A stretch of 55,320 nucleotides of DNA from positions 1-55,320 of the forward strand of contig JAENWK010000006.1 in assembly GCA_016650045.1 (NCBI GenBank), read 5' to 3'. Below, one piece after another: positions 29,288 to 39,200 of this stretch. A program made the position numbers and the translations under genes. The notes beneath the pieces were generated by a model. The model saw only the letters and a list, made by a program, of their open reading frames with translations, was not told where the DNA came from and ran no database searches. Source of the stretch: Eubacteriaceae bacterium. Lineage in GTDB: Bacteria > Bacillota > Clostridia > Eubacteriales > Eubacteriaceae. The number at the start of each line of letters is the position of its first letter. Within the stretch, counting starts at the first letter, position 1.

Positions 29288-29779
29288 CTATCGTTTCTTT
29301 TCAAAAAATATTTTCATCAGATCTTCACAGACCGCCTCACAGATCCCACTGTAAATTTCCATCTGTCTGGGGAGCATGGGATGTTTTCCCAAACAGGCTG
29401 TGGATTCGACGCCGCCAAATCTTTTTTCTGCCGCTCCATAGACAAGTTTCGGAATTCTGGCTTGAATGATAGCACCCATGCACATGACACAGGGCTCCGC
29501 GGTTACAAAGAGGCTGCAATCATCAAGGCGCCAGCGCCCCAGCTTTTGTGCCCCCTGACGTATCACCAGCATTTCCGCATGGGCTGTGGGATCTGCCAGA
29601 GATTCTTTTTGATTGTGTGCTTTTGCAATGATCTCACCCTTGCAAACAAGGATGGCTCCAATGGGTACTTCTCCATTGGCCGCCCCTTCCCTGGCAATTT
29701 CAATAGCCAGGGCCATATAATCCTGGAAACTTTTTGGTGAAGATTTTTTCAAACTCTCACTTTTATTGTTTTCCTTCAT
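29288..29779 (-). CDS. tadA: tRNA-specific adenosine deaminase TadA
   Basis: 163 residues. It converts A34 to inosine in tRNA-Arg(ACG). The zinc and catalytic motif is TAHAEMLVI, and the second zinc motif is TAEPCVMCMGAI. GEVPIGAILV is also typical. An N-terminal extension of about 20 residues precedes the deaminase core. The ribosome site is weak, so an internal start is possible. Confidence 0.95.
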   Translation of the reverse strand: MKENNKSESLKKSSPKSFQDYMALAIEIAREGAANGEVPIGAILVCKGEIIAKAHNQKESLADPTAHAEMLVIRQGAQKLGRWRLDDCSLFVTAEPCVMCMGAIIQARIPKLVYGAAEKRFGGVESTACLGKHPMLPRQMEIYSGICEAVCEDLMKIFFEKKR

Positions 29780-29816
29780 AAGTTTTCGCCGATCATTATA
29801 AATTAATAGAAATTCT

Positions 29817-30446
29817 CTATTTTAATACGGTTCTTGATGTATATTTCATCAGTGCTTTACAAATGGCCGCGGTTAAAATCCCTGCCACAATGGCTTCGGG
29901 AATTCCATTAATGGCGATAACCGACAAAATCACACCATAAAGACTCGTTAACGAAACATTCTTGACTTGAGCATAGCTACTTCCGAAAAACAGATAAATA
30001 AAATTCATTACTAAAAGAGTGTTGGTCAGTGAACCGCCAACCCCTGCGACTGCTAGTCCCAACGCATCATTTTTATTAATTTTTTTCATTCCCTTATAAA
30101 TATAGTAAGGGGTAATGCCGACCAGGATTCTGGGTACAAAAACGATCACCAGGCTCCAAAAATTTCCGGAATAACTTCCGATTGAATAAAAGGGCGTGAA
30201 CACAAAAGATGTTACTGTGGGATTAAATGTATTGTTGACCAAACTGGTCAGTCCGAAAACAAAACCGAGGAACCCACCATACCGTGGTCCCAGAAGAATA
30301 CTGGCGATAATAACGGGAACGTGAATAATCGTCGCCCGTGTAAAACCAAGGGGAATATAACCTAAAAAGGGTGTTGCCGCCATCAAAACGATAATGGCCA
30401 CAAAAAGAGAGACTTTAACCAAATCACTGGTTTGTGTGCTTTTCAT
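29817..30446 (-). CDS. ECF transporter S component, probable pantothenate transporter
   Basis: 209 residues with about five or six membrane helices. The segments GFTRATIIHVPVIIASILLG, PRYGGFLGFVFGLTSLVNNT and the late PEAIVAGILTAAICKAL are those of ECF substrate-binding components, most like PanT. The divergent neighbour coaBC acts on phosphopantothenate, which supports pantothenate as substrate. The energising EcfA/EcfT genes are not in the window and would be shared. The ribosome site is AGGAGG. Confidence 0.8.
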   Translation of the reverse strand: MKSTQTSDLVKVSLFVAIIVLMAATPFLGYIPLGFTRATIIHVPVIIASILLGPRYGGFLGFVFGLTSLVNNTFNPTVTSFVFTPFYSIGSYSGNFWSLVIVFVPRILVGITPYYIYKGMKKINKNDALGLAVAGVGGSLTNTLLVMNFIYLFFGSSYAQVKNVSLTSLYGVILSVIAINGIPEAIVAGILTAAICKALMKYTSRTVLK

Positions 30447-30494
30447 TTTAACCTCCTGCTATCGTTCCAGTCTCGCCGGATACAATGCAACTTT

Positions 30495-30523
30495 ATTATA
30501 ACCGTATTTTAATTATAATTCAA
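30495..30523 (-). promoter_or_regulatory. Candidate promoter of the ECF S-component gene
   Basis: On the minus strand TTGAAT (30523-30518) and TATAAT (30500-30495) are spaced 17 bases. On the plus strand a TATAAT at 30559-30564 may serve coaBC. Confidence 0.5.
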
Positions 30524-30616
30524 GAAAAACTTATGTTTCTCTTAACCCTTTCCTTTGGTATAATGAATAAGACCCTTAGTGGCTTAATCAGAATAAACAT
30601 ATGCAAAGGAACTTTT

Positions 30617-31819
30617 ATGAAAAATTTATTAACCAATAAAACCGTTGTCCTTGGAATTTCAGGAAGCATTGCCGCCTATAAAATGGCCAATGTTGTCAAC
30701 AGTCTGACTAAATTAGGCTGTGATATTCAAGTGATTATGACAAAAAACGCCCAGGAATTTATTTCCCCTTTGGTCTTTGAGACCCTTACCGGCAATAAAA
30801 CAATTGTGGATACTTTTGACCCTAACGTTAATTACAGCGTGACGCATGTGGCTCTGGCCAAAAAAGCGGATCTCTTCATGGTCGCACCTGCTTCTGCAAA
30901 CATCATCGGAAAAATTACCGGGGGTATTGCTGATGATATGCTCACCACCACCATTATGGCCTGTCGATGCCCAAAATTCATTGCTCCCGCCATGAACACA
31001 GCCATGTATGAAAACCCCATTGTCCAGGATAATCTAAAAAAGCTCAAAGACTATGGATATCAAATCATCGATCCCGCCACTGGCATGTTAGCCTGTAAAG
31101 ATATCGGCGCTGGAAAGCTTCCAGATGAAACGGTTCTGGTGAATCACATCATTCGTGAACTTGCCTATCCAAAGGATCTCACCGGGAAAAAAATTCTTGT
31201 GACTGCCGGTCCAACTTGTGAGGCCATTGATCCCATTCGTTACATCACCAACCATTCCAGCGGAAAAATGGGCTATGCCCTGGCCAACGCCGCCATGCTT
31301 AGAGGAGGAGATGTTACTTTAGTTACCGGTAAAACAGCCATTAAAGCACCTGCGTTTGTTAAGGTAGTCCCTGTTTTTTCCGCAAGTGAAATGTGTGCGG
31401 CTGTCATGGATTATTTTGGAAGCACTGATATTGTCATAAAAGCCGCTGCGGTTGCAGATTTCAAACCTTCAACTGTTTCCAAAGAAAAAATAAAAAAAAT
31501 AAATGGCCATCCGGAAATACGCTTGTCTCCCACCATTGATATTTTAAAAACATTAGGTGAGAAAAAAAGGCCGGATCAATTTCTATGCGGTTTTTCCATG
31601 GAAACCCAAAACATGATTGAAAACACCCTGAGCAAACTCAAAAGTAAAAATGTCAATATGATGGTTGCCAATAATTTAAAGGAAAAAGGGGCTGGCTTTA
31701 ATACCTCCACCAATCGGGTGACCATTATCACCACAGATAAAACTGAAGCACTCCCTTTGTTATCCAAGGATGCTGTTGCCCATCGAGTCATTGATGCAAT
31801 TTTGGACGAACTGAAATGA
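30617..31819 (+). CDS. coaBC: Bifunctional phosphopantothenoylcysteine synthetase/decarboxylase
   Basis: 400 residues from the ATG at 30617 (AAAGGA upstream). Upstream in-frame codons, which would add 44 residues, have no homology and carry the promoter. CoaC (1-180) shows GISGSIAAYKMANVV, APAMNTAMYENP and the catalytic cysteine in GMLACKDIGAGKLP. CoaB (190-400) shows VTAGPTCEAIDPIRYITNH, SSGKMGYALANAA and the conserved KIKK segment. It makes 4'-phosphopantetheine for coenzyme A. Its stop overlaps the next gene by four bases. Confidence 0.96.
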   Translation: MKNLLTNKTVVLGISGSIAAYKMANVVNSLTKLGCDIQVIMTKNAQEFISPLVFETLTGNKTIVDTFDPNVNYSVTHVALAKKADLFMVAPASANIIGKITGGIADDMLTTTIMACRCPKFIAPAMNTAMYENPIVQDNLKKLKDYGYQIIDPATGMLACKDIGAGKLPDETVLVNHIIRELAYPKDLTGKKILVTAGPTCEAIDPIRYITNHSSGKMGYALANAAMLRGGDVTLVTGKTAIKAPAFVKVVPVFSASEMCAAVMDYFGSTDIVIKAAAVADFKPSTVSKEKIKKINGHPEIRLSPTIDILKTLGEKKRPDQFLCGFSMETQNMIENTLSKLKSKNVNMMVANNLKEKGAGFNTSTNRVTIITTDKTEALPLLSKDAVAHRVIDAILDELK

Positions 31820-32580
31820 CAGGTTCTCAACTCAGTCATATTGCCATGGAAATCGGGGTTACCCTTCTTTCTAACGGTGCTGAAACCTACCGGGTTGAGG
31901 AATCCATGCATCGTATCTGCATGGCCATGGGAGCCCTAAGCGCTGAAATATTTGTTGTTCCCACCACCATTATTATGGGAATGACCTTTGCAAATGGTGA
32001 CCATATGACCCGAACACACCGAATTCATACGCGTGGCATCAACCTAATGAAAGTAGAATTTATTAATAGTCTTTCCCGTAAGGTTTGCTATGAAGAAATG
32101 TCCTATGAAGAGGTCCTTACTGAGCTTCACCGCATAAACAGCACACCGCCTTATCCCTATTTCCTTCAAGTTTTAGCCCTTGGTTTTGTGGCACAAATGT
32201 TCACCTTATTTTTCGGCGGTAATTTTCAAGCCAGTTGTATTGGCTTTGTGATTGGGGTTGGAATTAAAGTGCAAACGGATGTTATGGCACGTTTTGAAAC
32301 GAATATTTTTTTCATCAATATTGTCGGCGGATTTATTGCGGCTACCGTTGCTTTAGCAGCTTCCGGGCTGGGATTAACCAGCCAAATGGACGCCATTATC
32401 ATCGGTTCAATTATGACACTGGTTCCAGGTCTTGCCATTACAAATTCCATTCGGGATATTATTGCCGGTGATTATCTTTCTGGGCTGACAAAAGGTATTG
32501 AAGCCCTGTTAATTGGTACCGGCATTGCGACCGGTGTTGGTATTCCACTCAGTCTTTTAAGTGCTTTTGTGAGGGTCTGA
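31816..32580 (+). CDS. Threonine/serine exporter family protein, ThrE N-terminal part
   Basis: 254 residues. The N-terminal soluble half begins AMEIGVTLLSNGAETYRVEE with the family motif SAEIFVVPTTIIMG. The rest has about four or five membrane helices. This is the ThrE_1 part (PF06738-type) of two-gene threonine/serine exporters. The ATG overlaps the coaBC stop (ATGA). The partner with the second membrane part follows four bases downstream. Confidence 0.88.
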   Translation: MTGSQLSHIAMEIGVTLLSNGAETYRVEESMHRICMAMGALSAEIFVVPTTIIMGMTFANGDHMTRTHRIHTRGINLMKVEFINSLSRKVCYEEMSYEEVLTELHRINSTPPYPYFLQVLALGFVAQMFTLFFGGNFQASCIGFVIGVGIKVQTDVMARFETNIFFINIVGGFIAATVALAASGLGLTSQMDAIIIGSIMTLVPGLAITNSIRDIIAGDYLSGLTKGIEALLIGTGIATGVGIPLSLLSAFVRV

Positions 32581-32584
32581 GGTT

Positions 32585-33061
32585 ATGACATTAATAACGA
32601 GCTGTCTTTACGCCTTTGGAGGCTCCTTTGCCTTTGCCTTTGTGTTTAATATTCCTAAAAACAAACTAGTCCTATCTGCCATTGGCGGACTTTTGGGCCA
32701 GCTAACCTATATTATATTTCAAACAATCATTTCAAATGATGTTGCTCTGTATTTTTTAGCAACCATAGCCATTTCTCTCTATGCTGAAATTTTGGCCCGG
32801 GTCACCAAATCTCCCACCACTTTATTTCTGGCAGTGGCTTTGATTCCTTTGGTGCCAGGAGGCGGTGTTTATTACACCATGGTCTATTTACTTCAAGAGA
32901 ACATTGAGCTCGGCGTGACAACCGGTCTCCATACCCTTGGTATTTCCGGTGCTCTGGCAATGGGTATTATTTTGGTTTCCTCTTCGTTTAACCTTATTCG
33001 AAAGGTCATGATTCACAATAAAAGAAAGAAGAAAGCAGTAGCCATTTCGTATAAAGAATAA
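32585..33061 (+). CDS. Threonine/serine exporter family protein, ThrE_2 part
   Basis: 158 residues, almost entirely four or five membrane helices (SCLYAFGGSFAFAFVFNIP, AIGGLLGQLTYIIFQT). It has the family motif VALIPLVPGGGVYYTM and a basic tail (KRKKKA). It matches the ThrE_2 half of split threonine/serine exporters and lies four bases after the other half. The substrate assignment is by family only. Confidence 0.87.
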   Translation: MTLITSCLYAFGGSFAFAFVFNIPKNKLVLSAIGGLLGQLTYIIFQTIISNDVALYFLATIAISLYAEILARVTKSPTTLFLAVALIPLVPGGGVYYTMVYLLQENIELGVTTGLHTLGISGALAMGIILVSSSFNLIRKVMIHNKRKKKAVAISYKE

Positions 33062-33107
33062 TTTTTTCAAAAAAATGAAAGCCTATTTTATGGAGAAGAA
33101 AACAAGA

Positions 33108-33136
33108 TTGCAATTCATTTCATAATTGATTATAAT
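33108..33136 (+). promoter_or_regulatory. Promoter of the CoA-disulfide reductase operon
   Basis: TTGCAA (33108-33113), 17-base spacer and TATAAT (33131-33136). Related ATTGCAATT and AATGCAAATT blocks on either side of the -10 could be the ArsR operator. Confidence 0.6.
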
Positions 33137-33204
33137 GTATTCGTAATGCAAATTAATATTTTATTAGGTTAATTAAGAAAAATTAATGAATAAAGGAGCT
33201 AACT

Positions 33205-34845
33205 ATGAAAATCATTATCATTGGTGCTGTTGCTGCTGGTACCTCCGCTGCTGCAAAGGCTCGTAGAAATAATGATTATGCGGATATCGTTATTTACGAA
33301 AAGGATCAGGATATTTCTTATTCCGGCTGTGGACTTCCTTATTATATTGGCGGAAAAGTATCCAGCATTGAAACCCTTGTTCCCCGGGATCCTGCTTTTT
33401 TTAAATCAAAATATAATATCGATATTTTTACCCAACATGAGGTTTTGAAAATTGATATTGCTCACAAAACCCTTAAGGTGAAAAATTTGATCACTGGCGC
33501 CACCTTCAAAGATATTTATGATAAGCTCATCATCAGCACTGGTGCAAGTGCATATGTGCCACGCATAAAAGGCGTTGATAAAGACAATGTGTTTTTTCTT
33601 AGAAATGTTCAAAATGCCATTGCCATTAAAACTTTTATGGAAAACCACCACCCTAAAACAGCCGTAATTGTTGGCTCAGGCTTTATTGGTTTTGAGCTTC
33701 TGGAAAATTTTATCCAAGCTGGGATCAAAGTCACCATTGTTGAACGCGCCCCTAAAATCACGCCTAATCTTGATGACGATATGGCCAGATACCTGGAACG
33801 CCTTCTTACAGAAAAAAACATTCCCATTATTAAGAATGCTCTTGTAACGGAAACCACAAGCTCCGGTGTTCTTTTGGATAACGGAACCCATATTTCTGGA
33901 GAAATGATTATTATCGCTGCCGGTGTAAAACCCAATGTTGCTCTGTCAGAAAATGCCGGAATACTTCTGGGAACCACCGGTGCCATAAAAGTGGATGAAC
34001 GCATGATGACCATTGACACCGATATTTATGCCTGTGGCGATTGTATCGAAACCTGGTCAACCATTACCAAAACACCTCACTATCGTCCCCTTGGGTCCAC
34101 TGCAAATAAAACCGGACGAATTTGCGGTGACAACATTACCGGGGGCAACATGATTTATACCGGGAATCTCAGCACTGGCATCTTCAAAATTTTCGATATT
34201 AGTGTTGGAAGCACTGGCTTATCCGAAGCTGAAGCAATAAAAGCGAGATACGATGTGGTGGTCTGTCATAACATTAAACCCAATAAGCCAACTTATCTTG
34301 GCGGCAGAGAAATGACCATAAAAGCCATTGCTGACAAAAATACTCAAAAGATCCTGGGTGTTCAGATTATTGGTTATGAAGGTGTTGACAAACGCCTGGA
34401 TATTTTTGTCACGCTTATTACCTACGGTGCCACCGTGGATGAACTCTTTAATCTTGATCTTTGTTATGCCCCACCTTTTTCCACCACCAAAGATCCGGTT
34501 CATTACACCGGCATGATTTTAGATAATGCTTTAAATAACGGCCGAGAACTTCTGACGGTTGATTCTCTAAAAAAAAAATTAGATGAAGGTCAAGACTACC
34601 AGATTATAGATACCCGAGTCGAATTCCAATATGAAGACGGCCACATTAACGACGCCGTGAATATTCCCCACAGCGAGCTCCGACATCACCTGACAAAATT
34701 AGATAAGGATATTCCTGTGGTCACCTATTGTAATAAAGGTGTGACAGGCAATGCCACTCAAAATATCCTGCTTGGTCATGATTTTAAAAAGGTAGTTAAT
34801 CTTTCTGGAGGGTATGAGTTTTTTGATGCAACTAAAGAAGAATAG
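33205..34845 (+). CDS. FAD-dependent CoA-disulfide/persulfide reductase with rhodanese domain
   Basis: 546 residues. The N-terminal FAD motif is IIGAVAAGTSAAAKARR. The active-site cysteine is C42 in YSGCGLPYYIGG, and the NAD motif is VIVGSGFIGFELLENF. The C-terminal rhodanese domain spans about 450-546, with its cysteine at C509 in TYCNKGVTGN. This CoADR-Rhd architecture reduces CoA persulfide or disulfide and handles sulfane sulfur. It is followed 15 bases later by an ArsR regulator. Simple NADH oxidase activity is possible but less likely given the rhodanese domain. Confidence 0.88.
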   Translation: MKIIIIGAVAAGTSAAAKARRNNDYADIVIYEKDQDISYSGCGLPYYIGGKVSSIETLVPRDPAFFKSKYNIDIFTQHEVLKIDIAHKTLKVKNLITGATFKDIYDKLIISTGASAYVPRIKGVDKDNVFFLRNVQNAIAIKTFMENHHPKTAVIVGSGFIGFELLENFIQAGIKVTIVERAPKITPNLDDDMARYLERLLTEKNIPIIKNALVTETTSSGVLLDNGTHISGEMIIIAAGVKPNVALSENAGILLGTTGAIKVDERMMTIDTDIYACGDCIETWSTITKTPHYRPLGSTANKTGRICGDNITGGNMIYTGNLSTGIFKIFDISVGSTGLSEAEAIKARYDVVVCHNIKPNKPTYLGGREMTIKAIADKNTQKILGVQIIGYEGVDKRLDIFVTLITYGATVDELFNLDLCYAPPFSTTKDPVHYTGMILDNALNNGRELLTVDSLKKKLDEGQDYQIIDTRVEFQYEDGHINDAVNIPHSELRHHLTKLDKDIPVVTYCNKGVTGNATQNILLGHDFKKVVNLSGGYEFFDATKEE

Positions 34846-34860
34846 AAAAGAGGTCTTCAG

Positions 34861-35157
34861 ATGAATTCTGATGATGTATCTGTTAAAATATTCAAAGCTC
34901 TGGGACATCCGATTCGGTTGCAGATTGTGAAATTTCTTCTTGATGAACCTTTGTGTGTCTGTGTGCTTCATCAGTCCTTTGATTTTAGTCAAGCCAATCT
35001 TTCCCAACATCTAAAAATTCTTCGGGAAGCAGGCATTTTAAAAAGAGAAAAAATCGGTGTTGAAATGCATTATTCTGTACAATTAAAAGGTATTGAAACC
35101 CTGCTCAACGCCATGGATATGACCACAGCTGAGTATTTCAATACCTTGGAATTTTAA
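34861..35157 (+). CDS. ArsR-family transcriptional regulator
   Basis: 98 residues, a single winged-helix domain. FKALGHPIRLQIVKFL is the usual ArsR start and DFSQANLSQHLKILREAGIL the recognition helix. C32 and C34 in PLCVCVLHQ sit where ArsR/SmtB sensors place metal- or sulfur-reactive cysteines. It probably represses its own operon and responds to a thiophilic metal, metalloid or persulfide. Co-transcription with a persulfide reductase favours sulfide or persulfide; this is inference. Confidence 0.9.
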   Translation: MNSDDVSVKIFKALGHPIRLQIVKFLLDEPLCVCVLHQSFDFSQANLSQHLKILREAGILKREKIGVEMHYSVQLKGIETLLNAMDMTTAEYFNTLEF

Positions 35158-35170
35158 TTTTTAAATTTTT

Positions 35171-36154
35171 TTAATAGCCCTGGGGATGCCCTTGATGCCA
35201 TTTCCAGGCTGTTTTTATAATATGGTCCAGATCTGATTTTTTTGGCGCCCAGCCCAACTGGTTTTGGGCTTTCTGGGATGAAGCGACGAGTACCCCTGGA
35301 TCCCCCGGTCGACGGTCCGCCATTTCAACCAAAATTTTCTTCCCGGTGATGGCTTTCGCATGCTCAATGACTTCCTTTACTGAAAATCCGTTACCATTTC
35401 CAAGATTGAAAACATCACTTTCTCCGCCATCCATGAGCTTTTCCATTCCCAAAATATGAGCCGATGCAATATCCATGACATGAATATAGTCTCTGATACA
35501 GCTGCCATCCAATGTCTCATAGTCTTCCCCAAAAACATAAATTTTTTCCCTGACACCCTGGGCTGTTTTTAATACCAGAGGAAGTAAATGGCTTTCCGGT
35601 TTATGATCCTCACCGATTTCCCCGGATTCATGAGCTCCTGATGCATTAAAATAGCGGAAAATCATATACTTTATGCCATGGGCTTTTTCTATCCATGGCA
35701 ACATTTTTTCCACCGCCAATTTGGTTTCCCCATAGGTATTGGTGGGACTTTTTGCTGTGTCCTCGGTTATTGGAAGTTCTTCCGGTTCGCCGTACACCGC
35801 CGCTGTGGAAGAAAAAACAAATTTTTTCACATCATATTCGACCATGGCTTTTAAAAGGCACTGGGTGCCATAGACATTATTATCGTAGTACATCATGGGC
35901 TTTTCCATGGATTCTCCAACCAGTGAATGGGCGCAAAAATGCATGACACAATCAATATCATGGTTGTTAAAGACATTTTCAAGAAATTGCTTATCCCTGA
36001 TATCACCCTGTTCCAAAACCACACTTTTGGGAACTGCTTCTCGGTGACCGGTAGAAAGGTTATCCAGAACCACGACATCGTAGTGTTTATCTAAAAGTGC
36101 TCTGACCACATGGGAACCGATATAGCCAGCACCTCCGCATACTAATATTTTCAT
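35171..36154 (-). CDS. galE: UDP-glucose 4-epimerase
   Basis: 327 residues. It interconverts UDP-glucose and UDP-galactose. The NAD-binding start is VCGGAGYIGSHVVRAL, the catalytic serine lies in VFSSTAAVYG, and the YxxxK pair is in TNTYGETKLAVEKML. DGSCIRDYIHV and RRPGDPGVLVASS are GalE hallmarks. It is a single gene with its own promoter and a GGAGACGT ribosome site, convergent with the ArsR gene. Confidence 0.95.
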   Translation of the reverse strand: MKILVCGGAGYIGSHVVRALLDKHYDVVVLDNLSTGHREAVPKSVVLEQGDIRDKQFLENVFNNHDIDCVMHFCAHSLVGESMEKPMMYYDNNVYGTQCLLKAMVEYDVKKFVFSSTAAVYGEPEELPITEDTAKSPTNTYGETKLAVEKMLPWIEKAHGIKYMIFRYFNASGAHESGEIGEDHKPESHLLPLVLKTAQGVREKIYVFGEDYETLDGSCIRDYIHVMDIASAHILGMEKLMDGGESDVFNLGNGNGFSVKEVIEHAKAITGKKILVEMADRRPGDPGVLVASSQKAQNQLGWAPKKSDLDHIIKTAWKWHQGHPQGY

Positions 36155-36192
36155 ACGTCTCCTCTATTTTTCCACTTTATTTACTTGAGTTC

Positions 36193-36213
36193 ATTATATC
36201 AGAACATTCTGAT
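36193..36213 (-). promoter_or_regulatory. galE promoter -10 with overlapping palindrome
   Basis: TATAAT (36198-36193) is preceded by a perfect 16-base palindrome ATCAGAACATTCTGAT (36198-36213) filling the promoter spacer. This is a likely operator. The -35 is weak (TGTCTT). Confidence 0.5.
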
Positions 36214-36250
36214 AAAGACACCTTTGTTAAGATTTTAAAGAATGCTTAAC

Positions 36251-36276
36251 AAAAAAGAAACCCCGAAGGGTTTCTT
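36251..36276 (-). terminator. Terminator of the pyruvate:ferredoxin oxidoreductase gene
   Basis: AAGAAACCC (36255-36263), loop CGAA, GGGTTTCTT (36268-36276). A T-run follows on the minus strand. It lies just past the stop codon at 36295. Confidence 0.9.
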
Positions 36277-36294
36277 AGATTTTTTAATTCATTT

Positions 36295-39200
36295 CTAGAC
36301 TTCAGACATGCGTTTGTAACCATTGTAACGTTCCAGTGCTTCTTCCTGAGCTTTTACATAAAGCTCTTTAGATATTTCTGGGAAGGTTAATTTTAATGAC
36401 GTATAACGAACTTCTGAATCCAGGAATTCAGTAAATTTATCCATATCCGGTTTTTTAGAATCCAAGATGAATGGGTTTTTACCTTCTTCTTTTAAGCTTG
36501 GATTGAAACGATACAAATGCCAATAGCCAGATTCCACTGCAAAAGCTTCATGCGTTTGAGTTCGGCTCATGCCGCCTTTGATGCCATGATTGATACATGG
36601 TGCGTAAGCAATGATTAGTGAAGGACCATCATAGGCTTCAGCTTCCTGGATCACTTTCATTAACTGGTTCTTATCTGCGCCCATGGCAACCTGTGCGACA
36701 TATACATAACCATAAGTTGCCGCCATCATGCCAAGGTCTTTCTTCTTAATTCGTTCCCCGGCTGACGCAAATTGTGCAACAGCGGCAGTTGGTGTGGCTT
36801 TGGAAGCCTGACCACCGGTATTGGAATAAATTTCAGTATCCAGTACCAAAACATTAATGTTTTTACGTGATGCTAAAACATGATCCAATCCGCCATAGCC
36901 AATATCATAGGCCCAGCCGTCGCCGCCAAAAACCCAAATGGATTTTTTAATCAGGTAAGCTGTATTGTCTTTAACAAATTTAACCTGCTCTGCTATAGCA
37001 CCGGTTGGATTATAGCTTTCCAATGCTTCCACTAATTGAGCCGATGCGATTTTAGAGGCATCTGCATTTTTTCGATTATCGATCCATGCCTGCCCAGCAG
37101 TTTTTACTGATTCAGGAACGTCAGCGGCTATAATTTCTTTTAGATAATTTGCAATGGTATCGCTCATTTTTTCGGTTGCGGTCATCATACCAAAACCATA
37201 CTCAGCGTTATCTTCAAATAATGAATTGGCCCAGGCGGGTCCTTTGCCTTCGGCATTTTTGCAGTAAGGTGTGGATGGTGAGGATGCCCCCCAAATAGAA
37301 GAACAACCAGTAGCATTGGCTACCATCATGCGATCTCCAAATAATTGGGTAATGGTCTTAACATAAGGTGTTTCTCCACAACCGGCACAAGCTCCGGAGA
37401 ACTCAAGCAGTGGCTGACAGAACTGGCTGCCTTTAACAGTCGCTTTGTTCATCAGGTTATCTTTCACTTTAAGGGTTGTTGCATAATTCCAATTTGGAAT
37501 TTGATCAACCTGAGTTTCAATCGGTTCCATTACCAATGCTTTTGTTTTTGCCGGACATACATCCTGGCAGTTCCCACAACCGGTACAATCCAAAGGACTG
37601 ATCTGAATCCGGTATTCTAATCCCTTCAATTGTTTTCCATTGGCTTCAATGGTTTCAAAGCCTGCTGGTGCTGCATCTTTTTCGCCTTTATCCAATAGGT
37701 TTGGACGAATAACAGCGTGAGGACAAACAAATGAACATTGATTACACTGGATACAGTTTTCAGGAATCCATTTTGGAACGTTTACTGCAATGCCACGTTT
37801 TTCATAGGCCGCAGATCCTGCCATGAAGGTACCATCTTCGGCCCCGGTAAAGGCGGAAACTGGAATATCATCCCCGGAAAGTCGGCTAATTGGGCGTAAA
37901 ATATTTGTGATAAATTTTGGCACATTTTCTTCAGCAGCTGATTCTGGAACAAGATTTTTCCAGGCAGCCGGAATTTCTATTTTTACTAAAGCATTAATTC
38001 CCTGATCAACGGCTTCATTGTTCAAATCAACAATCTTTTGACCCTTTTTGCCATATGATTTTTGGATACCGGCCTTTGAATAAGTAACCGCATCTTCAAT
38101 GGGAATAATATCCGCCAGTTTGAAGAAGGCTGATTGCATAATCATGTTGGTACGTCGTCCAAGACCAATTTCCTCGGCAATTTTTGTGGCATTGATAATA
38201 TAGAAATTAATATCATTATCTGCGATCTGTTTTTTCATCGATGCAGGAATTTTTTCTTCTATTTCTTCGACACTCCAAACTGTGTTAAGAAGGAATGTTC
38301 CGCCTTTTTTCAGACCCTTTAGAAGGTCATACTGATTGACATATGCCTGGGTTGAGCAGGATACAAAATCAGAATTGACAATAAGGTAGGTTGATTTGAT
38401 CGGTTGTTTACCAAATCTCAGATGAGAAACGGTAACCCCACCGGATTTTTTACTATCATAGGAAAAATAACCCTGGGCATACAAATCGGTGTGATCACCA
38501 ATAATTTTAATAGCGGATTTATTGGCCCCAACGGTACCATCAGAACCCAGTCCCCAGAATTTACATCCTTTTGTTCCTTCTGGAACCGTATGGAGGCTTT
38601 CACCTAATTTAAGGTTTGTAAAGGTAACATCATCAATAATACCAATGGTGAATTTATCTTTAGGCTGATCTAATTTCAAATTGTCATAAACAGCTTTTAT
38701 TTGTTCAGGTGTTGTATCCTTGGAACTTAATCCATAACGACCGCCGACTACCAATGGTTGTACAGCTTTTCCGTAAAACACGGTACAAATATCCTGATAT
38801 AATGGCTCGCCCAGTGAACCTGGTTCTTTGGTACGATCCAAAACAGCAATTTTCTTAACGGTTTTCGGCAATACTTTGAAGAGATATTCAGGTGCGAAAG
38901 GTCTGAATAGTCGTACTTTGATTAAACCTACTTTTTCGCCTTGGGCTAATAAATAATCAATGGTTTCTTCAATGGTATCCGTAACGGAGCCCATGGCCAC
39001 AATAATATTTTCAGCATCAGGAGCACCATAGTAATCAAATAAATGATAGTCTCTGCCAGTTTCAGCAGAAATTTTTTCCATATAATCTGCAACAACACCA
39101 GGAACTTTATCATAGAAAGGATTACAAGCTTCACGTGCCTGGAAGTAAATATCAGGATTTTGAGCGGTTCCGCGAGTCACTGGATGTTCAGGATTTAAAG

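Noticed and set aside
30485-30616. An upstream start extending coaBC by 44 residues
   Set aside because: The extension carries promoter-like AT-rich sequence, has no ribosome site and is absent from normal CoaBC; the ATG at 30617 has AAAGGA.
33609-34019. A 136-codon antisense frame within the CoA-disulfide reductase gene
   Set aside because: It is a shadow of a strongly supported gene and shows no start signal or domain.
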